A stretch of 64,000 nucleotides of DNA from Amycolatopsis methanolica 239 (GCF_000739085.1 NZ_CP009110.1:3596001-3660000), one strand, 5' to 3'. Shown: positions 44,259 to 53,137, counted from the first letter of the stretch. Notes: generated by a model from the letters alone, not told the origin. A program made the numbers and translations.

Positions 44259-44891
44259 TTACCGGGGGTAGGCGACCTCGTAGTTGGCTGCGTCGTCCTT
44301 GATCGTCACCGTGACGGTCTTGCCCTGGCCGTTGACGACGGCGGAGCAGTCGAACGTGGCCCCGGACTTGACCTCCTGGTCGGCGGGGCACTGCACGTCG
44401 CCGACCTCGGTGAGCTGATAGTTGCCGACCAGGACCTGCTTGACGCCGTCCTGCACCGCGCTCTGGCTCAGCACGGTGGTCTTGAGGAACCCGGGTGCGA
44501 AGAACGCGGTGACGCAGAACGCGGCCACCACCACGACCGCCGCGCCCAGCCCGATCAGCAGGCCCTTGCCGCCCTTCTTCGCCGGCTGCTGCTGACCGTA
44601 GCCACCCGGCGCGCCGTGCTGCTGCCCCGGGTACCGCTGGGGCGGGTGCTGCCCGGCGTATTGGGGCGCGGCCTGGCCCGGGTGCTGCTGCCCGTACTGG
44701 GGTTGTGCGGGCTGGGGTTGTGCGGGCTGGGGTTGTGCGGGCTGGAACTGTCCCGGCTGCGGCTGGCCGTAGCCCGGCGCCTGCCCGTACTGGGGTTGCT
44801 GGGCGTACTGCTGCGGCTGGCCGGGTTGCTGCCCGTACCCGGGCTGGCTCCACTGCTGCTGCGGGTCGGTGCCGCCGTAGGGCGTGCTCAT
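44259..44891 (-). CDS. Pro/Gln-rich DUF4333 membrane protein
   Basis: The 210 residues consist of a cytoplasmic Pro/Gln/Tyr-rich tail (about 1-105), a basic stop KKGGKG, one transmembrane helix (LLIGLGAAVVVVAAFCVTAF) and an external DUF4333 domain: VLSQSAVQDGVKQVLVGNYQ, VGDVQCPADQEVKSGATFDC, GKTVTVTIKDDAANYEVAY. The domain has two Cys likely to form a disulfide. The tail contains a perfect 15-bp DNA repeat. It precedes the Eis gene by 40 bp and repeats the DUF4333-Eis order seen in the next two genes. Confidence 0.87.
   Translation of the reverse strand: MSTPYGGTDPQQQWSQPGYGQQPGQPQQYAQQPQYGQAPGYGQPQPGQFQPAQPQPAQPQPAQPQYGQQHPGQAAPQYAGQHPPQRYPGQQHGAPGGYGQQQPAKKGGKGLLIGLGAAVVVVAAFCVTAFFAPGFLKTTVLSQSAVQDGVKQVLVGNYQLTEVGDVQCPADQEVKSGATFDCSAVVNGQGKTVTVTIKDDAANYEVAYPR
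44701..44745. repeat. Three perfect 15-bp repeats in the DUF4333 gene
   Basis: GGTTGTGCGGGCTGG occurs three times in tandem and encodes Gln-Pro-Ala-Gln-Pro units in the cytoplasmic tail. Copy number can vary by slippage without breaking the frame. Confidence 0.9.
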
Positions 44892-44955
44892 GCTGCCTGC
44901 CTCCCCTGATCGTCCTCGCTCAGCGCGATCCAACCACAACGCAGGGTGGGCCGCG

Positions 44956-47706
44956 CTACTCGGCACCCGCCGCGACCACCCCGCGCCGCAGCGCCTTGAC
45001 GGCCTGCGCGGCGGCGTCGCCGACCGGGTCGGCCTTGCCGAGGACCGTCTTGATCTGGTCGAGCAGGTCGACGACCTGCCGGGACCAGCGCACGAAGTCG
45101 CCCGCGGACAGTTCCTGCCCGTTGGCGTCGGCGGCGGTGAGCACCTTTTCGAGGGATTCGCCGCGGGCCCACCGGTACACCGGCCAGGCGAACCCGGCGT
45201 CGGGTTCGCGGGTGCGGTCCAGGCGGTGGCGGCGCTCGTCCTCGGCGAGGTCGGTCCAGATCTTCGCGGTCTCCTGCCACGCTTTGGGCACGCCGCCCGC
45301 GGGCAGCCGCGGCTCGCCCGGCGAGTCGCGGCGGGCCTCGAACACGAGCGTGGAAACCACGGCGGCCAGCTCGGGCGGGGTCAGGCCTTCCCAGACGCCG
45401 TGGCGGATGCACTCGGCGGCCAGCAGGTCGGATTCGCTGTAGAGGCGGGCCAGGCGGGCGCCGTGCTCGGTGACGCGGTCTTCGCCCTCGGCGAGGTAGC
45501 CGCGTTCGGCCAGCAGCGCCCTGATCCGGTCGAACGCCCGCGCCAGCGAGTGGGTGGTGGCGGCGACGCGCCGTTCCAGCTGCTCGGTTTCCCCGGCGAG
45601 CCGGTGGTAGCGCTCGACCCAGCGGATGTTGGCCTCGCGTTCGGCGAGCCCGTGGCAGGGGTGGGCGCGCAGGGCGCGGCGCAGCGCGGCCAGCTCACCG
45701 TCCTCATTGGCCCCCGACCGCCGTTTCTGGCGGCCGGGCAGGGAAATCCCGGAGTCGCGCAGGTGCGAGGCGATGTCGCGGCGAGTCTTGGGCGAGCGCA
45801 GTTCGACGTGCTTGGGCAGCTTGATCCGGCCCAGCGGCTCCACCGGCGAGGAGAAGTCCGACAGCGACAGCGGTCCGGACCACCGGTCCTCGGTCACCAC
45901 GACCGGGCGCGGCTCGCGCACGGGGTCCAGACCGGGGTCGATCACCACGGCGAGCCCGGCGCGCCGCCCCGCGGGGACGGCGATGACATCGCCCTTGCGC
46001 AGCTTCTCCAGCGACACCGCGGTGTCGGCGCGGCGGGCGGCGGTGTTCTGCCGCGCCAGCGCCTTCTCCCGGTCGGAGATCTTCTTGCGCAGCTGCACGT
46101 AGTCGAGCATCGCGTCGAAGTCGCCGCTGACGGCCTCGGCGTAGCCCTTGAGCGCCTCGCGGTTCTTCTCGATGCGGCGGGACAATCCGACGACGGAGCG
46201 GTCGGCCTGGAACTGGGCGAAGGACTGTTCCAGCAGCTCGCGGGCCTGTTCGTGGCCGAGCTGGGCGACCAGGTTGATCGCCATGTTGTAGCCGGGCCGG
46301 AACGACGACCGCAGCGGGTAGGTGCGGGTCGAGGCCAGCCCGGCGACGGCCTTCGGGTCGACCCCGGGCTGCCACACCACCACGGCGTGGCCCTCGACGT
46401 CGATGCCGCGGCGCCCGGCGCGGCCGGTGAGCTGCGTGTACTCGCCCGGGGTGAGGTCGACGTGGGCCTCGCCGTTGTACTTGACGAGCCGTTCGAGCAC
46501 CACGGTGCGGGCGGGCATGTTGATGCCCAGCGCGAGGGTTTCGGTGGCGAACACGACCTTGACCAGGCCGCGCACGAACAGTTCCTCGACGGTTTCCTTG
46601 AACGCGGGCAGCAGCCCGGCGTGGTGCCCGGCGATGCCGTTCTCCAGCGCCTCCCGCCAATCCCAGTAGCCGAGCACGCCCAGGTCGCCCTCGGGCAGGT
46701 CCTTGGTGCGCGCATCGACGATGCGGCGCACCTCGGCGGCTTCCTCGGGGGTGTTCAGGCGCAGCCCGGAGCGGGTCACCTGGCTCACGGCGGCGTCGCA
46801 GCCGGCGCGGGAGAAGATGAACACGATCGCCGGCAGCAGCCCGGCGGCGTCCAGACGGGTGATCATGTCCACCCGGGACGGCGGCCGGAACCGGGGGCCG
46901 CGCGAGTAGGTGCGCCCGCCCCGGCCCCGCCGCAGCGCCGCGGGGGCGTGCATGCGGCCGACCTCTTCCACGCGCCGCAGCAGGCCCGGGTTCATGCGCA
47001 GCTCGCCGTCGGAGCCGTCGTCGGCGAACAGGTCGAGCAGCCGGTTGCCGACCATCATGTGCTGCCACAGGGGCACGGGCCGGTGCTCGTCGACCACGAC
47101 CGTGGTGTCGCCGCGCACGGTGACCAGCCATTCGCCGAACTCCTCGGCGTTGCTGACGGTGGCGGACAGGCCCACGACCCGCACGTACTCGGGCAGGTGC
47201 AAGATGACCTCTTCCCACACCGCGCCGCGGAACCGGTCGGCGAGGTAGTGGATCTCGTCCATCACGACGTAGCCGAGGTCGTTGATGGCCGAGGAGCCCG
47301 CGTACAGCATGTTGCGCAGGACCTCGGTGGTCATCACGACGATCTGGGCGTTGCCGTTGATCGCGGTGTCCCCGGTGAGCAGGCCGACGGTGTCGGCGCC
47401 GTACCGCTGGACGAGGTCGCCGTACTTCTGGTTGGACAGCGCCTTGATGGGCGTGGTGTAGAAGCACTTGCGGCCCTCGGCGAGCGCGAGGTGCACGGCG
47501 AACTCGCCGACCACCGTCTTGCCCGCACCGGTCGGCGCGCACACGAGCACGCCGTGGCCGTCCTCCAGCGCGCGGCAGCCGCGGATCTGGAAGTCGTCGA
47601 AGCCGAACTCCGCCTCGTCGGCGAAGCGGGTCAGCTGGGGGTACTGGGCGCGGCGCTTGGAGGCCTGGTAGGCCTCGGCCGGCGACACGGAAGGGCGAGG
47701 GGCCAC
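44956..47706 (-). CDS. helY: Ski2/Mtr4-like DEAD/DEAH-box helicase HelY
   Basis: The 916-residue helicase has motif I APTGAGKT (57-64), Ia TTPIKALSNQKY, II VMDEIHYL, III VGLSATVSN, then TETLALGINMPART-like FATETLALGINMPAR, and VI GRAGRRGID, plus the C-terminal DSHCT-type helical region. It should unwind RNA or structured nucleic acid with ATP. In actinobacteria helY lies beside tatAC and pafBC, as here, where a lipid kinase intervenes between tatC and helY. GTG/ATG start at 47706 overlaps no gene. The DUF4333 gene follows 64 bp downstream. Confidence 0.95.
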   Translation of the reverse strand: MAPRPSVSPAEAYQASKRRAQYPQLTRFADEAEFGFDDFQIRGCRALEDGHGVLVCAPTGAGKTVVGEFAVHLALAEGRKCFYTTPIKALSNQKYGDLVQRYGADTVGLLTGDTAINGNAQIVVMTTEVLRNMLYAGSSAINDLGYVVMDEIHYLADRFRGAVWEEVILHLPEYVRVVGLSATVSNAEEFGEWLVTVRGDTTVVVDEHRPVPLWQHMMVGNRLLDLFADDGSDGELRMNPGLLRRVEEVGRMHAPAALRRGRGGRTYSRGPRFRPPSRVDMITRLDAAGLLPAIVFIFSRAGCDAAVSQVTRSGLRLNTPEEAAEVRRIVDARTKDLPEGDLGVLGYWDWREALENGIAGHHAGLLPAFKETVEELFVRGLVKVVFATETLALGINMPARTVVLERLVKYNGEAHVDLTPGEYTQLTGRAGRRGIDVEGHAVVVWQPGVDPKAVAGLASTRTYPLRSSFRPGYNMAINLVAQLGHEQARELLEQSFAQFQADRSVVGLSRRIEKNREALKGYAEAVSGDFDAMLDYVQLRKKISDREKALARQNTAARRADTAVSLEKLRKGDVIAVPAGRRAGLAVVIDPGLDPVREPRPVVVTEDRWSGPLSLSDFSSPVEPLGRIKLPKHVELRSPKTRRDIASHLRDSGISLPGRQKRRSGANEDGELAALRRALRAHPCHGLAEREANIRWVERYHRLAGETEQLERRVAATTHSLARAFDRIRALLAERGYLAEGEDRVTEHGARLARLYSESDLLAAECIRHGVWEGLTPPELAAVVSTLVFEARRDSPGEPRLPAGGVPKAWQETAKIWTDLAEDERRHRLDRTREPDAGFAWPVYRWARGESLEKVLTAADANGQELSAGDFVRWSRQVVDLLDQIKTVLGKADPVGDAAAQAVKALRRGVVAAGAE

Positions 47707-47752
47707 CTTGCCAGGGTGTCACATGCGGTGTGCGGGACGCATGCGGTGGGTG

Positions 47753-48610
47753 TCAGCCCAGGACGGTGAGCGCGCCGCGGGCGCAGCGGGCGGTGACCAC
47801 GCCGCCAGGAAGCATCTCGCCGTCGGCGCAGAGGGGCCAGCCGGTGGCCTCGATCCGCACCTCGCGGGCGCGCAGGGTGCGCACCGCGGGGTGGCGTAGG
47901 TGCCGGCCGTGGCGCAGGCCGGGCATGATCCGCAGCAGGTCGGCGCGGGTGGCGTGGCCGACGACCGTGATGTCGAAGAACCCGTCGGCGGGGTCGGCGT
48001 GCGGGCAGATCCGCATGCCGGCGCCGTAGTAGGGGGTGTTGCCGACGGCGACGAGGGTGGCGTCGAGGTGATGGAGTGCACCGTCGGTGGTGAGGGTGAC
48101 CGTGCGGGCCCGGAACGCGGCGAGTTCGGCGAGCACGGCGACGTCGTAGCGGCGCGGCCCGCCCGGCCAGCGCAGGCGGGCGGCGCGGGCGTTGACGGCG
48201 GCGTCGAAGCCGGTGCACAGAACGGTGGCGAACCAGGCGCCGTCGAGGTGGCCGAGGTCGACGGCGCGGTGGCGGCGTTCGTGCAGGGCGGTCACGACGG
48301 CGTCGGCGGCCTGGAGCGGGTCGAGGGGGATGCCGAGCCCGCGGGCGAGGTCGTTGCCGGTGCCGGCGGGGATGATCCCGAGCGGGGTGCCGGTGGCGGC
48401 GCAGTACTGGACGGCGTGGTGCACGGCGCCGTCGCCGCCGAGGACGACCAGCGCGTCGAGCCCGCCCGGGAGGCTGTCCGGGGCGGCCGTGCCGAGCAGC
48501 TCCAGCCGGTCAACCCCGGCACGCAGACGAGCAGCCACGGTGCCGGCGATCCTGGCCGCCGCACCGCGGCCGGTGTCGGGGTGGACGGCCAGGGCCGCAC
48601 GGATACCCAT
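47753..48610 (-). CDS. Diacylglycerol/lipid kinase family protein
   Basis: The 285-residue protein has the DAGK catalytic signature: LVVLGGDGAVHHAVQYCAAT (ATP-binding GGDG), then GIIPAGTGNDLARGLGIPLD, FDAAVNARAARLRWPGGPRR and the C-terminal beta domain ADPADGFFDITVVGHATRAD. It phosphorylates a lipid such as diacylglycerol or a related alcohol. It lies between helY and tatC in the same direction, a conserved position in actinobacteria. ATG 48610 starts it; no ribosome site is visible. Confidence 0.9.
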   Translation of the reverse strand: MGIRAALAVHPDTGRGAAARIAGTVAARLRAGVDRLELLGTAAPDSLPGGLDALVVLGGDGAVHHAVQYCAATGTPLGIIPAGTGNDLARGLGIPLDPLQAADAVVTALHERRHRAVDLGHLDGAWFATVLCTGFDAAVNARAARLRWPGGPRRYDVAVLAELAAFRARTVTLTTDGALHHLDATLVAVGNTPYYGAGMRICPHADPADGFFDITVVGHATRADLLRIMPGLRHGRHLRHPAVRTLRAREVRIEATGWPLCADGEMLPGGVVTARCARGALTVLG

Positions 48611-48627
48611 AGGTCGGATCGGCCTGC

Positions 48628-48741
48628 CTAGACCGGCTTGCCCGAGCGGCGACGCTTGCACGACGCACACGACTCGCACCGCCGCGGGTTCTCAGGCGGC
48701 CTCTCGCGAGGACAGCGCCGACGTGGTGAATCGGCATTCAT
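48628..48741 (-). CDS. Small Cys/Arg-rich protein candidate (37 aa)
   Basis: ATG at 48741 opens a 37-residue frame ending in TAG at 48628. It is MNADSPRRRCPRERPPENPR followed by RCESCASCKRRRSGKPV, with C-x2-C-x2-C and an upstream Cys, flanked by arginines, the look of a small zinc-binding nucleic-acid protein. It fills the otherwise empty 210 bp between tatC and the lipid kinase in the same direction. No good ribosome site is seen, so it is tentative. Confidence 0.35.
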   Translation of the reverse strand: MNADSPRRRCPRERPPENPRRCESCASCKRRRSGKPV

Positions 48742-48821
48742 GAGGAGGCGATCCCACAGCGAGAAGTCGTCTGAAGTTCCGCCACTGGCACCGCCACGCA
48801 AGCCATTTCAGTTCGATTCGG

Positions 48822-49763
48822 CTAGGTAACGTCCTCGGTCTTGGGCTTGGCCGGGGTTTCGTCGATGCTGCTGGGGGTGTAGTCGAACGGCGCGGCCTCG
48901 TCGTCGGACAGGCCCGCCCACTCCTCGCTCTCGCTGCCGCGGTACTTGCGCTTGTCGTGCACCCGCGCGATCTGGATAGCGAGCTCGGCGAGCACGGTCA
49001 GCGCGCCGGCCAGGGCGATCATCGAGAACGGGTCCGACCCGGGCGTGGCGAACGCGGCGAAGACGAACACCAGGAAGATGATCCCCCGGCGCCACTTCTT
49101 CAGCTGGGCGTACTTGAGCACGCCCACGAAGTTCAGCATCACCAGCAGCAGCGGCAGCTCGAAGCTGACCCCGAAGATGATCAGCAGCGACAGCACGAAC
49201 GAGATGTACTTGTCGCCGGTGAGGCCGGTGATGAAGAAGTCACTGCCGAAGCCCATCAGCAGCTGCAGGGCGTGCGGGATGAGCAGGTAGGCCAGGACGG
49301 CGCCACCGGCGAACAGCACGCTCGCGCAGCCGACGAAGGTGAGCGCGTACTTGCGCTCCTTGGTGTACAGGCCGGGGGCGATGAACGCCCACAGCTGGTA
49401 CAGCCACAGCGGGGAGGTCAGCACCGCGCCCCCGGCGAGACCGACCTTCAGCTGGATCATGAACGCCTCGAACGGCACCGTCTGCAGCAGGTAGCAGCCC
49501 TCGGTGCTGCCGAGCCGCCGGTCGGCCGGGATGGCGCAGTACGGGTCGTTGATGATCGACCCGAGCGACGGGACCGGACCCATCCTGGTGTTGAACCAGA
49601 TGAAGCCGAAGATCCCGCCGGCGAGCACGGCGAGCAGGGCCCAGCCCAGCCGGCGCCGGAACTCGTAGATGTGCTCGATGAGCGTCATCGTGCCGTCGGG
49701 GTTGAGCCGGCGGCTGCGCTTGCGCCGCCGGTCCCTCCGGCTCTTGGGGGCGGAGTCCGCCAC
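48822..49763 (-). CDS. tatC: Twin-arginine translocase subunit TatC
   Basis: The 313-residue protein has six membrane helices, the family start MTLIEHIYEFRRRLGWALLA with the conserved Glu, FIWFNTR, VPFEAFMIQLKVGLAGG, LYQLWAFIAPGLYTKERKYA, and FELPLLLVMLNFVGVL. The N-terminal 24 residues are a basic extension and the last 60 an acidic tail, both usual in actinobacteria. TatC binds twin-arginine signal peptides and with TatA/B exports folded proteins. It follows tatA by 19 bp. Confidence 0.96.
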   Translation of the reverse strand: MADSAPKSRRDRRRKRSRRLNPDGTMTLIEHIYEFRRRLGWALLAVLAGGIFGFIWFNTRMGPVPSLGSIINDPYCAIPADRRLGSTEGCYLLQTVPFEAFMIQLKVGLAGGAVLTSPLWLYQLWAFIAPGLYTKERKYALTFVGCASVLFAGGAVLAYLLIPHALQLLMGFGSDFFITGLTGDKYISFVLSLLIIFGVSFELPLLLVMLNFVGVLKYAQLKKWRRGIIFLVFVFAAFATPGSDPFSMIALAGALTVLAELAIQIARVHDKRKYRGSESEEWAGLSDDEAAPFDYTPSSIDETPAKPKTEDVT

Positions 49764-49782
49764 GACAGGCTCCGTCCTCGCC

Positions 49783-50091
49783 TCAGCTGGCGTGCTTGTG
49801 AGCCTGGTCGGCCTTGGCCGCCGCCTGCTGCCGCTTCAGCTCGTCGAGCTGCTTCTGCAGCTGCGCGACCTGGTCGTCGGCCGCGGAAGGCGTCGTCTCG
49901 GAGGACGCGATCTGCTTCTTCTCGGGCTCCTCGGCCTTGCCGTCCTCACGGAGGTCCTTGGTCTCGGCCTTGAAGATCTTCATGGACTTGCCGATGGACC
50001 GCGCGGCATCCGGCAGGCGCTTCGCGCCGAACAGCAGGACCACGACGAGCACCAGGATGATCAAGTGCCACGGCTGCAACCCGTTCAGCAT
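49783..50091 (-). CDS. tatA: Twin-arginine translocase subunit TatA
   Basis: The 102-residue protein has one N-terminal helix ([20 protein letters not shown]), the hinge [17 protein letters not shown] and an amphipathic helix, then an acidic and a coiled-coil tail ([19 protein letters not shown]). TatA forms the export pore. Its ATG overlaps the stop of the small membrane protein by one base, so it belongs to the pafB-pafC-tatA-tatC transcript. A TatB-like gene is elsewhere in such genomes. Confidence 0.95.
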   Translation of the reverse strand: MLNGLQPWHLIILVLVVVLLFGAKRLPDAARSIGKSMKIFKAETKDLREDGKAEEPEKKQIASSETTPSAADDQVAQLQKQLDELKRQQAAAKADQAHKHAS

Positions 50092-50336
50092 CAGTGGCCT
50101 CCTTCCTTGCTAGTGACCAACTCTACTTGCTCAGGGGCGGGACGCCGCCGTTGCTCGAGCGCGACGCGCAGGCCGGCAGTCCGGGCCTTCAACAGCCCGG
50201 TGCGGTCGGTGACACTCGCCGTAACCATGCTCGATGCCTTGCGGAAGCGGCGCAAGACCCCGAATGTCCGGATCAGGACAAGAATCAGAGCCAGGAGGCC
50301 CGCGGCGGCGAGCAGAATGCTCGGCAGGTACGACAC
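50091..50336 (-). CDS. Small single-helix membrane protein between pafC and tatA
   Basis: This 81-residue protein has one N-terminal helix ([20 protein letters not shown]) and a basic cytoplasmic segment ([35 protein letters not shown]). Small proteins of this kind sit before tatA in many actinobacteria; function is unknown. It is 9 bp after pafC and overlaps tatA by one base, so it is translated with them. Confidence 0.75.
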   Translation of the reverse strand: MSYLPSILLAAAGLLALILVLIRTFGVLRRFRKASSMVTASVTDRTGLLKARTAGLRVALEQRRRPAPEQVELVTSKEGGH

Positions 50337-50345
50337 GGCGTCACC

Positions 50346-51326
50346 CTACTGGCCCAAGGTGGCCGGGAGGTGACGTGCCCTTTCCAGCGCGGCGGCGGCC
50401 CGGCTACGGACGGCTTCGGCCAGCTCGGGCGGGCTTTCCACGCGCGCGTCGCCGCCCAGTCCGAGCACCAGCCGCACCATCCACGACTCGTCGCCATAGC
50501 GCATCCGCACCCGCAGCCGCCCGCCGTCGAGCTCGGCCAGCTCCTCGCACGGGTAGTACTCGGCGACCCAGCGCGCGTCCGGCTCCAGCACCAGCTGCGC
50601 CTCCGGCTGGCCGGGACGGGCGCGGAACACGCCGTCGGAGATGTCGGTGGGCCGCGCGGTCGGGGGCGGCGCGGCACGCTCCTCCAGGACCTCGACCTCG
50701 TCGATGCGGTCCAGCCGGAACAGCCGGACGCCCTCGGCGCGGCGGCACCAGGCCTCCAGGTATCCGACGGCCTGCACGATCAGCAGCCGCATCGGGTCGA
50801 CGGTGCGCTCGGTGATCTGGTCGCGGGAGGCGGTGTAGTAGCGGATCCGCAGCGCCCGCCCGGCGCGCAGCGCGTTCTGCACGACGCGGCGGGTGGCGGC
50901 GGTCTTCGCACCTTCCCGCACGGCGAGCCCGACCACGACCCCGGAGGGCTGGGCCTGCCCGGCGGCGGCTTCGATCTTGGCGATGGCGCGGTGCACCGCG
51001 TCGGTGTCGACCACGCCGGGGGTCTCGGCGACCGCGCGGAGCGCGACCAGCAGCGCGGTGGCCTCCCCGCCGGTCAGGCGCAGCGGCCGGTTCATGCCCG
51101 CGTCGAAGGTGACCGTCACAGTGTCGCCCTCGAAGGACAGGTCGATCAGGTCGCCCGGGCCGTAGCCGGGCAGCCCGCACATCCACAGCAGCTCCAGGTC
51201 GCGGCGCAGCTGGCGGGCGGTGACGCCGAAGTCGCGCGCCGCGTCCTCGATGCGGATGCCCGGGCGGGCGAGCAGGTAGGGCACGAGCGCGAGGAGCCGG
51301 GGCATCCGGTCGGTGGAGCCGCTCAT
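50346..51326 (-). CDS. pafC: WYL-domain regulator PafC
   Basis: The 326-residue protein has an N-terminal winged helix (MPRLLALVPYLLARPGIRIE, DAARDFGVTARQLRRDLELL, WMCGLPGYGPGD), a WYL domain (GRALRIRYYTASRDQITERT, VDPMRLLIVQAVGYLEAWCR) and a WCX domain at the C-terminus. With PafB it forms a heterodimer that activates the RecA-independent DNA-damage response in mycobacteria; the WYL domain is thought to sense single-stranded DNA. Its ATG overlaps the pafB stop by 4 bp. Confidence 0.94.
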   Translation of the reverse strand: MSGSTDRMPRLLALVPYLLARPGIRIEDAARDFGVTARQLRRDLELLWMCGLPGYGPGDLIDLSFEGDTVTVTFDAGMNRPLRLTGGEATALLVALRAVAETPGVVDTDAVHRAIAKIEAAAGQAQPSGVVVGLAVREGAKTAATRRVVQNALRAGRALRIRYYTASRDQITERTVDPMRLLIVQAVGYLEAWCRRAEGVRLFRLDRIDEVEVLEERAAPPPTARPTDISDGVFRARPGQPEAQLVLEPDARWVAEYYPCEELAELDGGRLRVRMRYGDESWMVRLVLGLGGDARVESPPELAEAVRSRAAAALERARHLPATLGQ

Positions 51327-52303
51327 CGGCGCACCTCGTGGTGGAGCACGGACTCCAGGCGGCCGCGCACCGCCTTGGCCAGCACGTCCGGTTCGAGCAC
51401 CAGCACGTCCGGCCCGTGCCCGGCGATCCAGTCCGCGGCGCTCTCCGGGAAGTACAGGTCGATCTCGGCGAGGTCGCCCTCGACGCCGTCGACGGTGAGC
51501 CGCCCGGTGAGGCGGGCCCGGCGGCGCACACCGGCGGCGCGCTGGTCGGCGATCCACAGCCTGGCGGTGGTGACGGGCGAGGGATCGGGGTCGCCGGTGC
51601 CCGCGATCAGTTCCAGCAGGTTGACGTCGTCCGGGCGCTGCACCTCCCCCGGACGGCCCACGGCGCGCACGTCGCCGACGATGCGCGAGAGCCGGAAGCA
51701 CCGCGGCGCGCCGCGGTCCCGGTCGTGGCCCACGACGTACCAGCGGGCGCGCCAGGACACCACACCCCACGGTTCGAGGGTGCGGGTGAGGCGTTCCGCC
51801 GAGCCGGAGCGGCGGTAGGAGAACTGGACTGCCTGGCGGGCCTGCACGGCGGCGACCAGCGGCGTGAAGGCGGGCTCGGCGCGGACGCGGGACTCCACGA
51901 CCGGCGGCTCGGTGTGGTCGACGTCGACCCCGGCGGCACGCAGCTTGACCAGCGCGCCCTGGGCCTGCCCGGTCATCTCGGGCGAGTCCCAGAGCCGGAC
52001 GGCGAGCCCGACGGCCGCGGCCTCGTCCGGGGCCAGCTCGATCTCGCCGAGCTCGTAGTCGCGGCGGGCGATGCGGTAGCCGTCGGCCGGGTCGAAGGCC
52101 GAGTTGCGGCCGGTCTCCAGCGGGATCCCCAGTTCACGCAGCTCGGTCTTGTCCCGTTCGAACATGCGGGAGAAGGCCTCGTCGCTCGCGGCGTCGGCGT
52201 ATCCGGGCACGATCCCGCGGATCCGGTCAGCGGTGAGGTACTGCCGGGTCGACAGCAGAGCGAGCACCAGATTGACCAGGCGCTCGGCGCGGGCGGTGGA
52301 CAC
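51323..52303 (-). CDS. pafB: WYL-domain regulator PafB
   Basis: The 326-residue protein has the helix-turn-helix ARAERLVNLVLALLSTRQYL, TADRIRGIVPGY and RMFERDKTELRELGIPLETG, then a WYL domain (RQAVQFSYRRSGSAERLTRT, LEPWGVVSWRARWYVVGHDR) and a WCX part. It is the partner of PafC. The GTG at 52303 lies 6 nt from TACTGT (52310-52315), a TANNNT box, with no ribosome site, which supports a leaderless start and the first gene of the pafB-pafC-tatA-tatC operon. Confidence 0.94.
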   Translation of the reverse strand: MSTARAERLVNLVLALLSTRQYLTADRIRGIVPGYADAASDEAFSRMFERDKTELRELGIPLETGRNSAFDPADGYRIARRDYELGEIELAPDEAAAVGLAVRLWDSPEMTGQAQGALVKLRAAGVDVDHTEPPVVESRVRAEPAFTPLVAAVQARQAVQFSYRRSGSAERLTRTLEPWGVVSWRARWYVVGHDRDRGAPRCFRLSRIVGDVRAVGRPGEVQRPDDVNLLELIAGTGDPDPSPVTTARLWIADQRAAGVRRRARLTGRLTVDGVEGDLAEIDLYFPESAADWIAGHGPDVLVLEPDVLAKAVRGRLESVLHHEVRR

Positions 52304-52309
52304 CCGACC

Positions 52310-52315
52310 ACAGTA
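52310..52315 (-). promoter_or_regulatory. -10 element TACTGT of the pafB operon
   Basis: TACTGT fits the TANNNT consensus and lies 6 nt before the pafB GTG, so transcription would start at or next to the start codon. No -35 box is evident. Confidence 0.55.
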
Positions 52316-52447
52316 GCTCGCACTGGTGATCGAGTCGCCGAGGTCCACCCCGGCGCGCCCAGGATCTTCACGAGGTACCCACCCACACCGCGACGAGACG
52401 CGGTTTTTCAGTCGCCGAGCACTTGGCCGGGGCAGGCCTGCTCGGGC

Positions 52448-53131
52448 TCAACCGCCACGGGCGACGCGGCTCAATGTCTTTCTCAGGTGGTCCGGGAGCG
52501 CCACCCCGCCGAGGCCCTCGGCGATGATCTCGATCGTGCGCTCCAGCGCGAGTTCGCGGGCCTCGCGCGAGGTGGCCGACAGCGGGCCGTCCAGGTGCAG
52601 CATCGCCAGGCCGTGCACGGACGCCCACGCGGCGAACTCGGCCATCGGGCGGCGCCGCGGGGGCAGGTATCCGGCGGCGGCCAGGTCGTCGATGGCGTCG
52701 ACCAGCTTGCGGAACGGGTTGGACTCCTCGACGTCGGACAGCGGCGGCATCGGCGAGATCCCGCCGGCGAACGCGGTGCGGAACAACCCGGGCTCGGCGA
52801 GCGCGAACGTGAAGTACCCGTGCCCGATCGCGGCCAGGCGGCTCAGTCCGCGTTCGGCCGGGTCGTCGGCCGGGTCCAGCCGGTCCAGCGCTTCGTTCAT
52901 CGCCGCGGTCAGCAGTTCCATCGCCCGCGTCTTGACCGCCTCCAGCAGCTCCTCGTGCCCGGCGAAGTGCCGGTAGGCGGCGGTCGGGGTGACGCCGACG
53001 GCCCGCGCGGCTGCCCGGATGGTCACCGAAGATGGACCGCCGGCCTGGGCGAGTTCGGCGGCGGCGTGGATGAGGGCATTGCGGAGGTCGCCGTGGTGGT
53101 AGCCGGTTCGAACGGGCGCTGAGGAGCTCAC
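52448..53131 (-). CDS. TetR family regulator divergent from an MMPL transporter
   Basis: The 227-residue protein has the TetR DNA-binding domain at residues 8-60 (TGYHHGDLRNALIHAAAELA, QAGGPSSVTIRAAARAVGVT, TAAYRHFAGHEELLEAV) and a ligand domain with a TetR_C_33-like WHxS-type segment (FAAWASVHGLAMLHLDGPL). The GTG at 53131 is 81 bp from the divergent MMPL gene start, and GTTGAC half-sites lie between them, so it probably represses that transporter. Confidence 0.88.
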   Translation of the reverse strand: MSSSAPVRTGYHHGDLRNALIHAAAELAQAGGPSSVTIRAAARAVGVTPTAAYRHFAGHEELLEAVKTRAMELLTAAMNEALDRLDPADDPAERGLSRLAAIGHGYFTFALAEPGLFRTAFAGGISPMPPLSDVEESNPFRKLVDAIDDLAAAGYLPPRRRPMAEFAAWASVHGLAMLHLDGPLSATSREARELALERTIEIIAEGLGGVALPDHLRKTLSRVARGG

Positions 53132-53137
53132 AGCCCG

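Noticed and set aside
44884..47769. A 961-codon open frame on the + strand opposite helY
   Set aside because: It is the antisense shadow of a highly conserved helicase in GC-rich DNA, with no motif or start signal of its own.
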